Shown here: in pieces, positions 53,104 to 60,721 of the stretch
Layout: each line of letters opens with the position of its first letter
How positions within the stretch are numbered: the stretch's first letter is position 1
NCBI GenBank assembly: GCA_963745665.1
Contig: CAVUYE010000001.1
Coordinates: 310,001-374,000 of the forward strand
Origin: Bog-473 sp963745665
Lineage (GTDB): Bacteria; Actinomycetota; Acidimicrobiia; Acidimicrobiales; RAAP-2
Length of the DNA stretch: 64,000 bases
Reading direction: 5' to 3'
The notes under the pieces: generated by a model
Database searches by the model: none
Seen by the model: only the letters and a program-made list of their open reading frames with translations
Told to the model about the DNA's origin: nothing
Program-made: the position numbers and the translations under genes

Positions 53104-53568
53104 GTGACCAATCCCCCGACGCTCTACAAATGGGCGGGAGGGGAGGGTGCATTCTCACGGATGATCAACGCGTTCTACGACCGGGTTGAGCAGGATGACC
53201 TTCTGTCGGCGTTCTTTCCCGGAGGAGTCCACGAGGACCACCGCCGTCATGTGACCGCATGGTGGGCTGAGGTATTTGGCGGTCCCGCTCGATACACTGA
53301 CGATTTCGGCGGCTACGAGCGGATGTTGAGCAAGCACCTGGATCTCGGAATCAGCGAAGAGCAGAGGTTTCGGTTCGCCACGCTGATGCGACTGGCGGCG
53401 GACGACGCCGGGATGCCCGATGATCCCGAGTTCCGATCGGCGTTGGTTGCCTACCTTGAATGGGGGACCCGTATCGCCTTTGGTAACTCGCAGCAGGGCG
53501 CCCCCATCATGGAACACGCTCCAGTCCCCAAATGGGGTTGGGGGGAAGCACCTCCGCATCAACCGTAG
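53104..53568 (+). CDS. Truncated hemoglobin, group II-like
   Basis: About 154 aa from GTG at 53104. TLYKWAGGEGAFSRMINAFY is the N-terminal 2/2 helical start with the family YxxxGG signature; HHDRRH-like EDHRRHVTAWWAEVFGG, HLDLGISEEQRFRF with the proximal His, and a conserved Trp in YLEWGTRIAF. Binds O2, NO or peroxide; often protects from NO. Complete. Confidence 0.9.
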   Translation: MTNPPTLYKWAGGEGAFSRMINAFYDRVEQDDLLSAFFPGGVHEDHRRHVTAWWAEVFGGPARYTDDFGGYERMLSKHLDLGISEEQRFRFATLMRLAADDAGMPDDPEFRSALVAYLEWGTRIAFGNSQQGAPIMEHAPVPKWGWGEAPPHQP

Positions 53569-53604
53569 GAATGCTGGGCGCCTACTCGTGCCTCCGAAGT
53601 TCGC

Positions 53605-53627
53605 ACCGTCCCGGCGTTGATCGGCTA
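53605..53627 (+). repeat. CBR copy 29
   Basis: ACCGTCCCGGCGTTGATC then GGCTA; 37 bp after the globin stop. Confidence 0.6.
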
Positions 53628-53693
53628 TCCCTTCAGGACGGCCGGCCCTCGGCTCAGGTCACCTCAGTGACCCGGTGGCGAAGTCGCGATTCA

Positions 53694-54203
53694 ATGGTGC
53701 TCGTGGCAAATCGATTGGGTCTAAGGGCTGCTCTGGACCGGACGAGCGGCACCGTGACGGACTTCTTGGAGCAGCTTGTCGGCGAGACAATCGATGCCCA
53801 TGCTCATCGCCACGACATAATCGAAGCCGACAACGCGAACGGTCTAGGAGTTGAAAAGGGTGAACTACTGCTTCACCGGGCGGCCACCCTTCGGGGTCGC
53901 ACGTCCGGCCGTTCATACGTGTACGCGGAAAGCGTCATTATCGTTGGTCGCTTACCGACAGGGTTCGGCAACCAGCTTGAGACCAGCACGGATCCGATTG
54001 GTCGGATACTCGAGGAAATGGGGGTCGCTGTCACCCGTCAAGACGTCGGCGAGCCAGATGGCGTCCCTGGATCGAACAACGACATGAAGGTCGGCGATTA
54101 CCTCGTTGCCCGGACCTATCGCATTGACTCCGAACAGACCCCAGTCATGATCATCACTGAATGGTTCCTCAAGACACTGATCCCGTTCCTTTCGCTGGCA
54201 TAG
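53694..54203 (+). CDS. Chorismate-lyase-like (DUF98/UbiC fold) protein
   Basis: 169 aa. GTVTDFLEQLVGETIDAHAH near the start, VIIVGRLPTGFGNQLETSTD, PIGRILEEMGVAVTRQDVG, and the end ARTYRIDSEQTPVMIITEWF follow the pattern of DUF98, whose relatives hydrolyse or rearrange chorismate. Function here is not certain. ATG at 53694. Confidence 0.65.
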   Translation: MVLVANRLGLRAALDRTSGTVTDFLEQLVGETIDAHAHRHDIIEADNANGLGVEKGELLLHRAATLRGRTSGRSYVYAESVIIVGRLPTGFGNQLETSTDPIGRILEEMGVAVTRQDVGEPDGVPGSNNDMKVGDYLVARTYRIDSEQTPVMIITEWFLKTLIPFLSLA

Positions 54204-54240
54204 GACTCAAATGAAGTCCGCACGCATGGGAGGAACGGAA

Positions 54241-54270
54241 CGTCCCACACTTCCGGCGAATGGGGGCACC
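54241..54270 (+). repeat. CBR copy 30
   Basis: Left CGTCCCACAC, core CCGGCG, spacer AAT, right GGGGGCACC; 38 bp after one stop and 29 bp before the next start. Confidence 0.85.
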
Positions 54271-54298
54271 CTCGGGTCAGTCGGCGTAGGGTGCGAAC

Positions 54299-54970
54299 AT
54301 GAGCACCTCCTACTGGCGTGGCGCCGTCGAAGACGAGGCCATGCAAGATGAGCACGCTTTCATTTGGAAGGCGATGCTCGACACCATTGACATCGAGCTG
54401 ACAGGAAAGCGGGTGCTCGACGCGGGCTGCAACCGTGGGGGCTTTCTGCGACTACTTGTCGATGCCGCGGGGATCGCGGAGGGCTACGGATACGACCCAG
54501 CTTCGGGCGCCGTCACTGATGCCCGCCGCCTCACCAGCGGCAGACCCCTTGTTTTCGAAATTGCCGACACCGTGCCGGAGAGATGGAGCGCTTTCGACGT
54601 GGCGTTTAGCCATGAAGTCCTTTACTTGTTAGAGGACCTCACGGCCCACGCGGCCAGTCTCTTTGATGCCATGCGGCCTGGTGGGACATACTTCGCAGTC
54701 ATGGGCGTCCACGACGGCAGCCCCATAATGTCGGCGTGGCACGCAGAAAACGCAGTCGAACTAGGACTGCCACGCCTCTACGGTCTCGACGAGGTCGCAA
54801 GGGCCTTCGAGGGCGCTGGGTTCTCCGCGTCTGTTGCCAACTTGAAGCTCGGTTTCGTTCCAGTCTCGGCGCATCGGCACGGGCATGACCAGCGAAGGGA
54901 CCTCCTCGCGTGGTTGGACTACTACAGCCGCGAAAAGGTTTTGCTTCGATTCGCGCGCCCAACCGGCTAG
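54299..54970 (+). CDS. SAM-dependent methyltransferase
   Basis: 223 aa. Motif I RVLDAGCNRGGFLRLLVDA, motif II GYGYDPASGAVTDARRL, and FDVAFSHEVLYLLEDLTAHA and LFDAMRPGGTYFAVMG, class I fold. ATG at 54299. No similarity in substrate region to the first methyltransferase at 22934-23626. Substrate unknown. Confidence 0.85.
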   Translation: MSTSYWRGAVEDEAMQDEHAFIWKAMLDTIDIELTGKRVLDAGCNRGGFLRLLVDAAGIAEGYGYDPASGAVTDARRLTSGRPLVFEIADTVPERWSAFDVAFSHEVLYLLEDLTAHAASLFDAMRPGGTYFAVMGVHDGSPIMSAWHAENAVELGLPRLYGLDEVARAFEGAGFSASVANLKLGFVPVSAHRHGHDQRRDLLAWLDYYSREKVLLRFARPTG

Positions 54971-55020
54971 CCAAGTGGGCGGGGCTTGCTTACCGGCACT
55001 GCAATATCGAATTACCAGAC

Positions 55021-55050
55021 CATGCCACCTTCCCGGCGGTCGGGGATACC
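55021..55050 (+). repeat. CBR copy 31
   Basis: Left CATGCCACC, core CCGGCG, spacer GTC, right GGGGATACC; 51 bp after the methyltransferase stop. Confidence 0.8.
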
Positions 55051-55076
55051 GGTTGAACCATCTCTGGACTCCAGAG

Positions 55077-56309
55077 TCACGATGCTTTCGACGTTCCACA
55101 GCCATTCGGATAGGAGTTAGCCGTCTTGCCACCATTGACGCTCGGGGTAAGTGCCACGGCCTCCTTGTCGAGATTGTTAAACAACGTGTTGTAGATGCCA
55201 GCGATTGGCGACGTCATGGACGTAGCGGTCGCCAGTTGGGCCTTGTTTATGGGATTGAATCCGGCTTCTATGACTGCTTTGACACCGGCGACCCCGAAGC
55301 GGTCCACAGTTGATTCAAGGGAGAAGATCGGTATCTGCGTAGCTCCCATCCCGGCCAGCATCCTGATATCGCCGGTGAGCACCGAGAGCCGGTTATACGG
55401 GGCTGAACCAGCGACCCCAAGTGTCAGTTGACCGGTGCGCCCGAAGTAGTACTGCATTTGTTTGAAATAGGTAGCGACCCATCCTGATCCCGGATCGGCC
55501 GCGGACTGAGCCACTTCGCTCCGGTAAGCTTGAAGATAGATGACGTTGTAGCCGAGGGGCGGGAAAGCAGCCACCCCGAGGGCGTCCTGCAGCGCGATGT
55601 GTCCGTCGAAGAGATCGTTTAAGGCAAAAGGCACCGGGGTCTCGGAGATGTTGTCCCCCATGGCGTGCACCTCGGAGATGAGGTGACGATAAGTCTGGAC
55701 CGCTGAGCACTGTGTCTTGAGGTTTAGTTTCTGTTTCATGAGGGTTGCCATCGCCGCGGGTTTCAATATGTCCGAGGTGAGCTGCGTGGTGGTCTGGAAG
55801 GACATCTCTTGGTCGAGGACTACCCCACGAAGCCTCAGATGATGTTTATGAGCCCATCGAAAGAGCGTCAAGGTCGCCGTCGCCGACTCATGTGCGTTCC
55901 CCTGGTTTGACCACAGCCCATCGGCATAGGGCATCAAGAGCCAAGCGACGACCGGCACGTCGCGCCGGTTCGCCTCTTGAATCAGCCGAAGTCCGTCGTA
56001 GCGGTGAGGTTCCCCGGGCGGAATCGGACCGAAATCTCGCTTGTAGTCGAGGGCGAGATAGAGAGGGGCGTGGTACTGGGCTAGCACCGACCAGACCGCC
56101 GGAGTCAGCTCATGGGTGTCCCGTGGAAACCAGTAGGTCTGATCCATCGGTAGTCCTTCTGGGTTGACCGAGTTCTCTCCCACCCAGAACCCGACCTGAG
56201 CCCCCGGAGTGGCCGCAGAAGCAGTGCCGGGGCCGGAAAGGAGGAGGTAGGACGCCGCGACCAGAATCGACAGAGCGAGGTCCACGAACCTTCGAGTCCC
56301 AACCGCCAT
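55077..56309 (-). CDS. Secreted protein with TIM-barrel-like features
   Basis: 410 aa. Signal peptide LALSILVAASYLLLSGPGTA ending ASA-A. The mature protein has repeated strand motifs LYLALDYKRDFGP, VPVVAWLLMPYADGLWS, LRGVVLDQEMSFQTTTQL, YNVIYLQAYRSEVAQS and TQIPIFSLESTVDRFGVAG, suggesting a barrel hydrolase. Catalytic residues are not certain. ATG at 56309. No named family. Confidence 0.6.
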   Translation of the reverse strand: MAVGTRRFVDLALSILVAASYLLLSGPGTASAATPGAQVGFWVGENSVNPEGLPMDQTYWFPRDTHELTPAVWSVLAQYHAPLYLALDYKRDFGPIPPGEPHRYDGLRLIQEANRRDVPVVAWLLMPYADGLWSNQGNAHESATATLTLFRWAHKHHLRLRGVVLDQEMSFQTTTQLTSDILKPAAMATLMKQKLNLKTQCSAVQTYRHLISEVHAMGDNISETPVPFALNDLFDGHIALQDALGVAAFPPLGYNVIYLQAYRSEVAQSAADPGSGWVATYFKQMQYYFGRTGQLTLGVAGSAPYNRLSVLTGDIRMLAGMGATQIPIFSLESTVDRFGVAGVKAVIEAGFNPINKAQLATATSMTSPIAGIYNTLFNNLDKEAVALTPSVNGGKTANSYPNGCGTSKAS

Positions 56310-56422
56310 CGATTTGATTACGTCGCCTCCTGTTTCCGGTTTCAGGCGAAGTCTTCCATTCCTCGGCGGCCTGCCGTCGATTCGCTGACTGGAACCGGCG
56401 GAATCGGACCCGAATCCGCCGC

Positions 56423-56456
56423 CTCAATCCCGGCAGCGAGCAATGTACGGGGGCAG
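56423..56456 (+). repeat. CBR copy 32
   Basis: Core CCGGCA with long spacer GCGAGCAATGTAC, right arm GGGGGCAGG; longest spacer of the set. Confidence 0.7.
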
Positions 56457-56517
56457 GGTTGGGTCCCACTCCGAGTGATCGTCCTCCTGTGAAGCCCATT
56501 TCGGCTCGATTGTGCGA

Positions 56518-57777
56518 TCATGGCAAGGTTGATACGCCAATCTCCTCGACATCGCCGGAATCGAAATCGCTCACGATCAAGGATTTTCCGTTCGGGCTCA
56601 CGGCCATATCTCGTGGGAATCCACCTGCGCTCACGTAACCAAGGAGCCTCAGGGATCCGTTGTCGCTCGTCGATACCACAGCCAGGTTCGACGTAGCCCC
56701 GCTGACCGAGAAGCGATTCGAGTCAGCAACCACGATTCTCTTGTCGTGATCCACGAGGGCCAGCCCGACCGGGGACTCGCCGACTTGGACCTGCCCGTTC
56801 ATCGCCGTTCCGGGGTTCGACACGAGGCCAGCGGCCGAGAACTCGACGAGGTCGTCGCTTCCGCGGGCGGTCACGTAGACGGTGGATCGTGAAGCAACGA
56901 CCCGCACGGGACTACATCCCGCCCACACTGTGGAGATGACCGAGCGAGACGGATCTTGCTCAGCGCGGCGCAGGTCGACGGTGCTCAGCGTTCCCTCTCC
57001 ACCGCTTGCCGTGGCAGCCTCGCTGGTTGCGTAGAGATAACGACCATTGGGCGAGGTGGCCATTCCTACTGGGGCAACGCCCAGAGGCACATAGCCGATC
57101 AGGTCAGAGGGGCCGAAGCTATTGCTCTCGGCCTTCTTCAAGTTGAAGACCGCCATCTCATCGCTCGATTCGAGGGCGACGAACACGTAGTCCCCATCGG
57201 GCGAGAACGCGGCTTCGATGGCGCCCTGACCTTTGCTGGCGAAGGACCCGCGGAGCCACGATGACGGTGACGACTTCGGCTGCTCTATGCGCGATACCGA
57301 AAAGATGCTGGCGCCACTCGCGTTCGCCGCTGCCAACTCACGGCCATTTGGGCTTAAGGCCATGCCAACCAGCGAACCGGTGGGAAAGGTGCCGACCCGC
57401 AGGGGCGTCATACCGGACGCGCTGACCGAGTACGCGCTGATGCCGCTGTTATCGCGGTCCGGTGTCGGGTTGAACGCAGATGGCGGCGGCGGGTTGAAGA
57501 GGGAGTCGACGAAGAGGCGCTTGCTGTCGGACGCGAAGGCCACTCCGAACGGCTCGAGCAGGCCGCTTACGAAACGAGTGTCAACCTGAGTGAGCATCGG
57601 GGCAGATGCGACAACAGTGGAGCAGCTGACGGTGCTCCCTGTTGGATCGAGCAATTTCGAGGTTTGATCCCTGATGGCAGCGATTGTGCCGCCGGCCCGA
57701 GGCGAGGACAGCGAAGCGATACTTGCAGCTGCCAGGATCGTGGCAACGGCCACTCCGACTGCCCTGTCTGTTCGCAC
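56518..57777 (-). CDS. Secreted YncE-like beta-propeller protein
   Basis: 419 aa. Hydrophobic N terminus GVAVATILAAASIASLSS. Blade repeats: LEPFGVAFASDSKRLFVDSL, GMALSPNGRELAAANASGA, EAAFSPDGDYVFVALESSDE, GMATSPNGRYLYATSEAA, GLALVDHDKRIVVADSNRFS and DMAVSPNGKSLIVSDFDSG. It is a propeller of six or seven blades, likely a binding scaffold outside the cell. ATG at 57777. Unrelated in sequence to the broken propeller at 15489-16483. Confidence 0.85.
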   Translation of the reverse strand: MRTDRAVGVAVATILAAASIASLSSPRAGGTIAAIRDQTSKLLDPTGSTVSCSTVVASAPMLTQVDTRFVSGLLEPFGVAFASDSKRLFVDSLFNPPPPSAFNPTPDRDNSGISAYSVSASGMTPLRVGTFPTGSLVGMALSPNGRELAAANASGASIFSVSRIEQPKSSPSSWLRGSFASKGQGAIEAAFSPDGDYVFVALESSDEMAVFNLKKAESNSFGPSDLIGYVPLGVAPVGMATSPNGRYLYATSEAATASGGEGTLSTVDLRRAEQDPSRSVISTVWAGCSPVRVVASRSTVYVTARGSDDLVEFSAAGLVSNPGTAMNGQVQVGESPVGLALVDHDKRIVVADSNRFSVSGATSNLAVVSTSDNGSLRLLGYVSAGGFPRDMAVSPNGKSLIVSDFDSGDVEEIGVSTLP

Positions 57778-57804
57778 GCCGCTAGTCCATCAGATCCGAA
57801 AGAA

Positions 57805-57831
57805 GGCTCCCCTACCCGGCGAAGTGGGATA
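57805..57831 (+). repeat. CBR copy 33
   Basis: Left GGCTCCCCTA, core CCGGCG, spacer AA, right GTGGGATA; TCCC/GGGA pair. Confidence 0.75.
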
Positions 57832-57860
57832 TTTAGGTCTTTACGTCAAGACAGGAAATC

Positions 57861-58283
57861 TCAATAGCCAGAAATGGTGACTTGAACGTCGCTGCTCCTC
57901 TCTACCTGCGATCCCGCGGCAGGAGATTGAGCGAGAATCGTCCCGGTCTCGCTTTGCCCGTTGGAGGGCTTACTCGTCGGGCTCGCTTCACCCATTCCCA
58001 GGTCGAGGGATCCCAGGGTGGCGTCCGCTTGTGCCAACGTCATTCCCACCACGTTGGGCGCCGATATGAAGACGAGAGTCGCCTTGCCCTTACTCCCGTC
58101 GATAGTTCGTAGGGCGACGATCGTCGTCACGGTTGTAGGAGTCGGCGTCGTCGTGGTGGTCGTCAGAACTGGCAACGATCCCGTGCCCGAGACATCGCCG
58201 CTTCCTCCGCTGGCGAACAGGCCGAGGAAGCCGAGCGCAAGAAGGATTGCTGCCACTCCGAGCACAGCGAGGGATCGACGCAT
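57861..58283 (-). CDS. Membrane-anchored PASTA-domain protein
   Basis: 140 aa. N-terminal helix VLGVAAILLALGFLGLFA, a Thr-rich linker, then one PASTA domain: APNVVGMTLAQADATLGSLD, TGTILAQSPAAGSQVERSSD, VQVTISGY. PASTA domains bind peptidoglycan stem peptides in Ser/Thr kinases; here no kinase domain is attached. ATG at 58283. Confidence 0.85.
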   Translation of the reverse strand: MRRSLAVLGVAAILLALGFLGLFASGGSGDVSGTGSLPVLTTTTTTPTPTTVTTIVALRTIDGSKGKATLVFISAPNVVGMTLAQADATLGSLDLGMGEASPTSKPSNGQSETGTILAQSPAAGSQVERSSDVQVTISGY

Positions 58284-58340
58284 TGATTGCCATTGTGCGC
58301 TGCGACGAAACGTTCCTCAAGCGCGCTCGGTTGGGATTCA

Positions 58341-58365
58341 GTTGTCTCCGGCGAATGGGGGCACC
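58341..58365 (+). repeat. CBR copy 34
   Basis: GTTGTCTCCGGCGAAT then GGGGGCACC; short left side. Confidence 0.75.
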
Positions 58366-58576
58366 CTGCTTCAATGTCGCTTGCTGCGAATCTCCCGAGG
58401 CATAACGATCCGATCTAAGCGCCTGCGAGTTCCTGGCACTGAACAGTTGAGCCACGACAGAAGGTTCCCGAGAGGAAAGTTCATCACGGCCAGTCCGTAT
58501 CAAACGGCCCGCCAACCCTTGAGCTCCACGTATCCGCCTTTGGCCATTACGCAAGCCTGCCACAGGTCGGATCGTC
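58366..58576. other. Gene-less interval between two CBRs
   Basis: 211 bp between CBR copies 34 and 35. It holds no supportable open reading frame on either strand; a minus-strand frame crossing it also crosses the CBR and has no protein character. It resembles an empty cassette. Confidence 0.5.
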
Positions 58577-58601
58577 GCTGTCCCGGCGAAAGGGGGCTAC
58601 C
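58577..58601 (+). repeat. CBR copy 35
   Basis: GCTGTCCCGGCGAAAG then GGGGCTACC. Confidence 0.75.
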
Positions 58602-58715
58602 TGTCCATGTGCGAGATGAGGCATGGCAAACCCTCATTCCTCCGGCCCGGCATTCAGCGAAACCCAGACGGGTCAGATACTTATTGCACTGAGAAAAGCC
58701 GACCTTCGTCGGCGA

Positions 58716-59108
58716 CTAAGGGGTTGACGTCCCAAAGATCCCTTGACCGCTGACGGCGTCGACGACCTCCACATTGTGGGTTTGGGGCGGGTTTGTCGCC
58801 TCTTGCCCAGTCAAGTCGTTGTACAAACAATAAGGAGGCACGGTGTAAACCACGACCCAAGCGGGGCTTTCCTCCGAGCCATTAACCTTCGGCGCGCCGG
58901 CGGGGTAAGTAAACGAACCTTCGTAAGCAGTAATCGATAGTGCCCGGCTCGCCAGTTCCGAGAAGCCACCTGCGGAGAGCACGCTCTCGGCTTGCTGAGC
59001 CGAGGTTACCTGAAGTGGTCCGACGGTCTTGGGCAGCGGAAACATCTCGAAGCTACCGTCAACGACCACTCCTTGGCTCGGAATGACACTTGGGACGGCT
59101 GCAACCAT
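58716..59108 (-). CDS. Hypothetical protein, possibly missing its N terminus
   Basis: 130 aa from ATG at 59108: VTSAQQAESVLSAGGFSELA, AWVVVYTVPPYCLYND, NVEVVDAVSGQGIFGTS. The same frame stays open for about 110 bp upstream through GFGPCTKSQLNRLARH and VPVRLFPLGPSPPSPE with no better start codon, up to a weak CBR near 59219. The original start may have been lost. No family recognised. Confidence 0.5.
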   Translation of the reverse strand: MVAAVPSVIPSQGVVVDGSFEMFPLPKTVGPLQVTSAQQAESVLSAGGFSELASRALSITAYEGSFTYPAGAPKVNGSEESPAWVVVYTVPPYCLYNDLTGQEATNPPQTHNVEVVDAVSGQGIFGTSTP

Positions 59109-59218
59109 CTCCGGCGAGGGAGGGGACGGTCCTAAAGGAAAAAGCCGTACAGGAACGTGCCTTGCTAAACGATTGAGCTGACTCTTCGTACAGGGACCAA
59201 ATCCACTGGTTTCCGCGA

Positions 59219-59248
59219 GTGTCCCAACATGAGAAGAAAGGGGGCTCA
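59219..59248 (+). repeat. CBR, weak copy
   Basis: GTGTCCCAACATGAGAAGAA then AGGGGGCTCA. Arms fit, the CCGGC core is missing. Confidence 0.3.
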
Positions 59249-59315
59249 GAGATGCCTTGTGCGTTGGCGCACGCCGGTCAGTTCTCGCCCCAAGGACGGC
59301 GGCCGCCGTGGGTCA

Positions 59316-60721
59316 AGTCCACGCACGTGGTGTAAGACGCCCCACCGCACCAATCTCGTGATTGATCAGCTGGCAGCTTCGAGTTCTGCGTTCACCTCCT
59401 TGTCGATCGGCTCGCCGGGGAGGACGCGGAGTCGGGCCTTGGCGAGGGACTCGGTGCTCATGTAGCGACGGGCGATGGCCCACTCGTCGTGTTGCTCGGC
59501 GAGCACGGCGCCGGCGAGGCGGATGAGGGCGGGACGGTTGGGGAAGATGCCGACCACGTCGGTGCGCCGACGCAGCTCCTTGTTGAGACGCTCCTGGTTG
59601 TTATTGGACCAGATCTGGCGCCAGTGTTCGACGGGGAAGCTGGCGAAGGCCAACAGGTCGGCCTGGGCGTCGATGAGGAACTCGGCGGCGGCGGGGAACT
59701 GGTCCTCGAGCTGGTCGATGACCCGGGCGAACTGGGCGGTGACCTGGGTGGCGTCGGACTGGGCGAAGACCGTGCGCACCAGGGTCCCCACCATGGACTG
59801 GGCCGCCTTGGGGACCCGGGTCAACAAGTTGCGCATGGCGTGGGTCCGACACCTCTGCCAGGTGGCTCCGGGGAGCACCGCCGCGATGGCGTTCTTGAGG
59901 CCTTGGTGCGAGTCGGAGATGACGAGGGCCACGCCCGAGAGCCCTCGGGCCACCAGGCCGCGCAAGAACGCCGTCCACCCCGCCCCGTCCTCGGTGGTGA
60001 ACACGTCGACGCCGAGGATCTCGCGATGACCCTCCGCGTTGACGCCGGTGGCGATGACGGTCGCCACGCTGACGACGCGGCCACCCTCCCTCACCTTGTG
60101 GAACAGGGCGTCGAGCCAGACGTAGGTGTAGGGACCGGCATCGAGGGGCCGGTTCCTGAACTCGGCCACCCGGGCGTCGAGGTTCTTGGCCAGCTCTGAG
60201 ACCTGGGACTTGGACATCCCGTCGATCCCCATGGCGCGCACCAGGTCGTCGACCCTCCTGGTGGACACCCCCTCGACGTAGGCCTGGCAGACCACGCTGA
60301 CCAGGGCCTGCTCGGCCCGCCGACGCGGCTCGAGCAGGGACGGCAAGTAGCTCCCCTTGCGCAACTTCGGGATGTCCAGGTCGATCGTCCCGGCTCTGGT
60401 GTCCCAGCGCCTCGAACGGTGCCCGTTGCGGCTGTTGACCCTGCTCTCGGTGCGCTCGCCGTAGCCCGCCCCGCAGAGCAGGTCGACGTCGGCGTCCATG
60501 AGCAGCTCGGCTGCCATCTTCACCATCTCTCCAAGCAGGTCGGATCCCGCAGGACTCTCCAGGTACTTGCGCACGAGCTCGCCCGCGCCCATCGTGTTGG
60601 TGACTTCCACCGCATCTTCTCCTTCGCGTTCTTTCGACGGAACTTGAAGATTGATGCGGTGGTCGTCGCGTCTGGGGGACCCTCAGGCCGGGCTACCCCT
60701 CGTACACCACTCTGGCGGACT
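59316..60721 (-). mobile_element. IS256-family insertion sequence
   Basis: Carries one intact transposase. Terminal inverted repeats (approximate): AGTCCACGCACGTGGTGTA at the left and, as reverse complement of the right end, AGTCCGCCAGAGTGGTGTA. A clear target duplication was not found, so the outer ends may be off by a few bases. Confidence 0.7.
59366..60610 (-). CDS. IS256-family transposase
   Basis: 414 aa mutator-type transposase. DDE core: YTYVWLDALFHKVREGG (Asp), GVALVISDSHQGLKNAIAAV (Asp), and NNNQERLNKELRRRTDVVG with the Glu. RRVDDLVRAMGIDGMSKSQV marks the N-terminal domain. GTG at 60610. No frameshift. Confidence 0.93.
   Translation of the reverse strand: MEVTNTMGAGELVRKYLESPAGSDLLGEMVKMAAELLMDADVDLLCGAGYGERTESRVNSRNGHRSRRWDTRAGTIDLDIPKLRKGSYLPSLLEPRRRAEQALVSVVCQAYVEGVSTRRVDDLVRAMGIDGMSKSQVSELAKNLDARVAEFRNRPLDAGPYTYVWLDALFHKVREGGRVVSVATVIATGVNAEGHREILGVDVFTTEDGAGWTAFLRGLVARGLSGVALVISDSHQGLKNAIAAVLPGATWQRCRTHAMRNLLTRVPKAAQSMVGTLVRTVFAQSDATQVTAQFARVIDQLEDQFPAAAEFLIDAQADLLAFASFPVEHWRQIWSNNNQERLNKELRRRTDVVGIFPNRPALIRLAGAVLAEQHDEWAIARRYMSTESLAKARLRVLPGEPIDKEVNAELEAAS

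Noticed and set aside
22868..58601. Canonical attC sites of a class 1-like or chromosomal integron
   Set aside because: The GTTRRRY/RYYYAAC core pair is not present around the repeats; one GCGTTAGG at 44384 is isolated.
22868..58601. Repeats as CRISPR or as solo IS ends
   Set aside because: Spacing is gene-sized and variable, so not CRISPR. A solo IS-end origin (for example multiple transposase-binding repeats of an IS21-like element) remains possible but would not explain uniform orientation and one gene per interval; no such transposase is in the window.
21458..60610. Toxin-antitoxin, restriction or known phage-defence operon
   Set aside because: I checked the small gene pairs; none shows recognised toxin, antitoxin, nuclease or methylase-restriction motifs.
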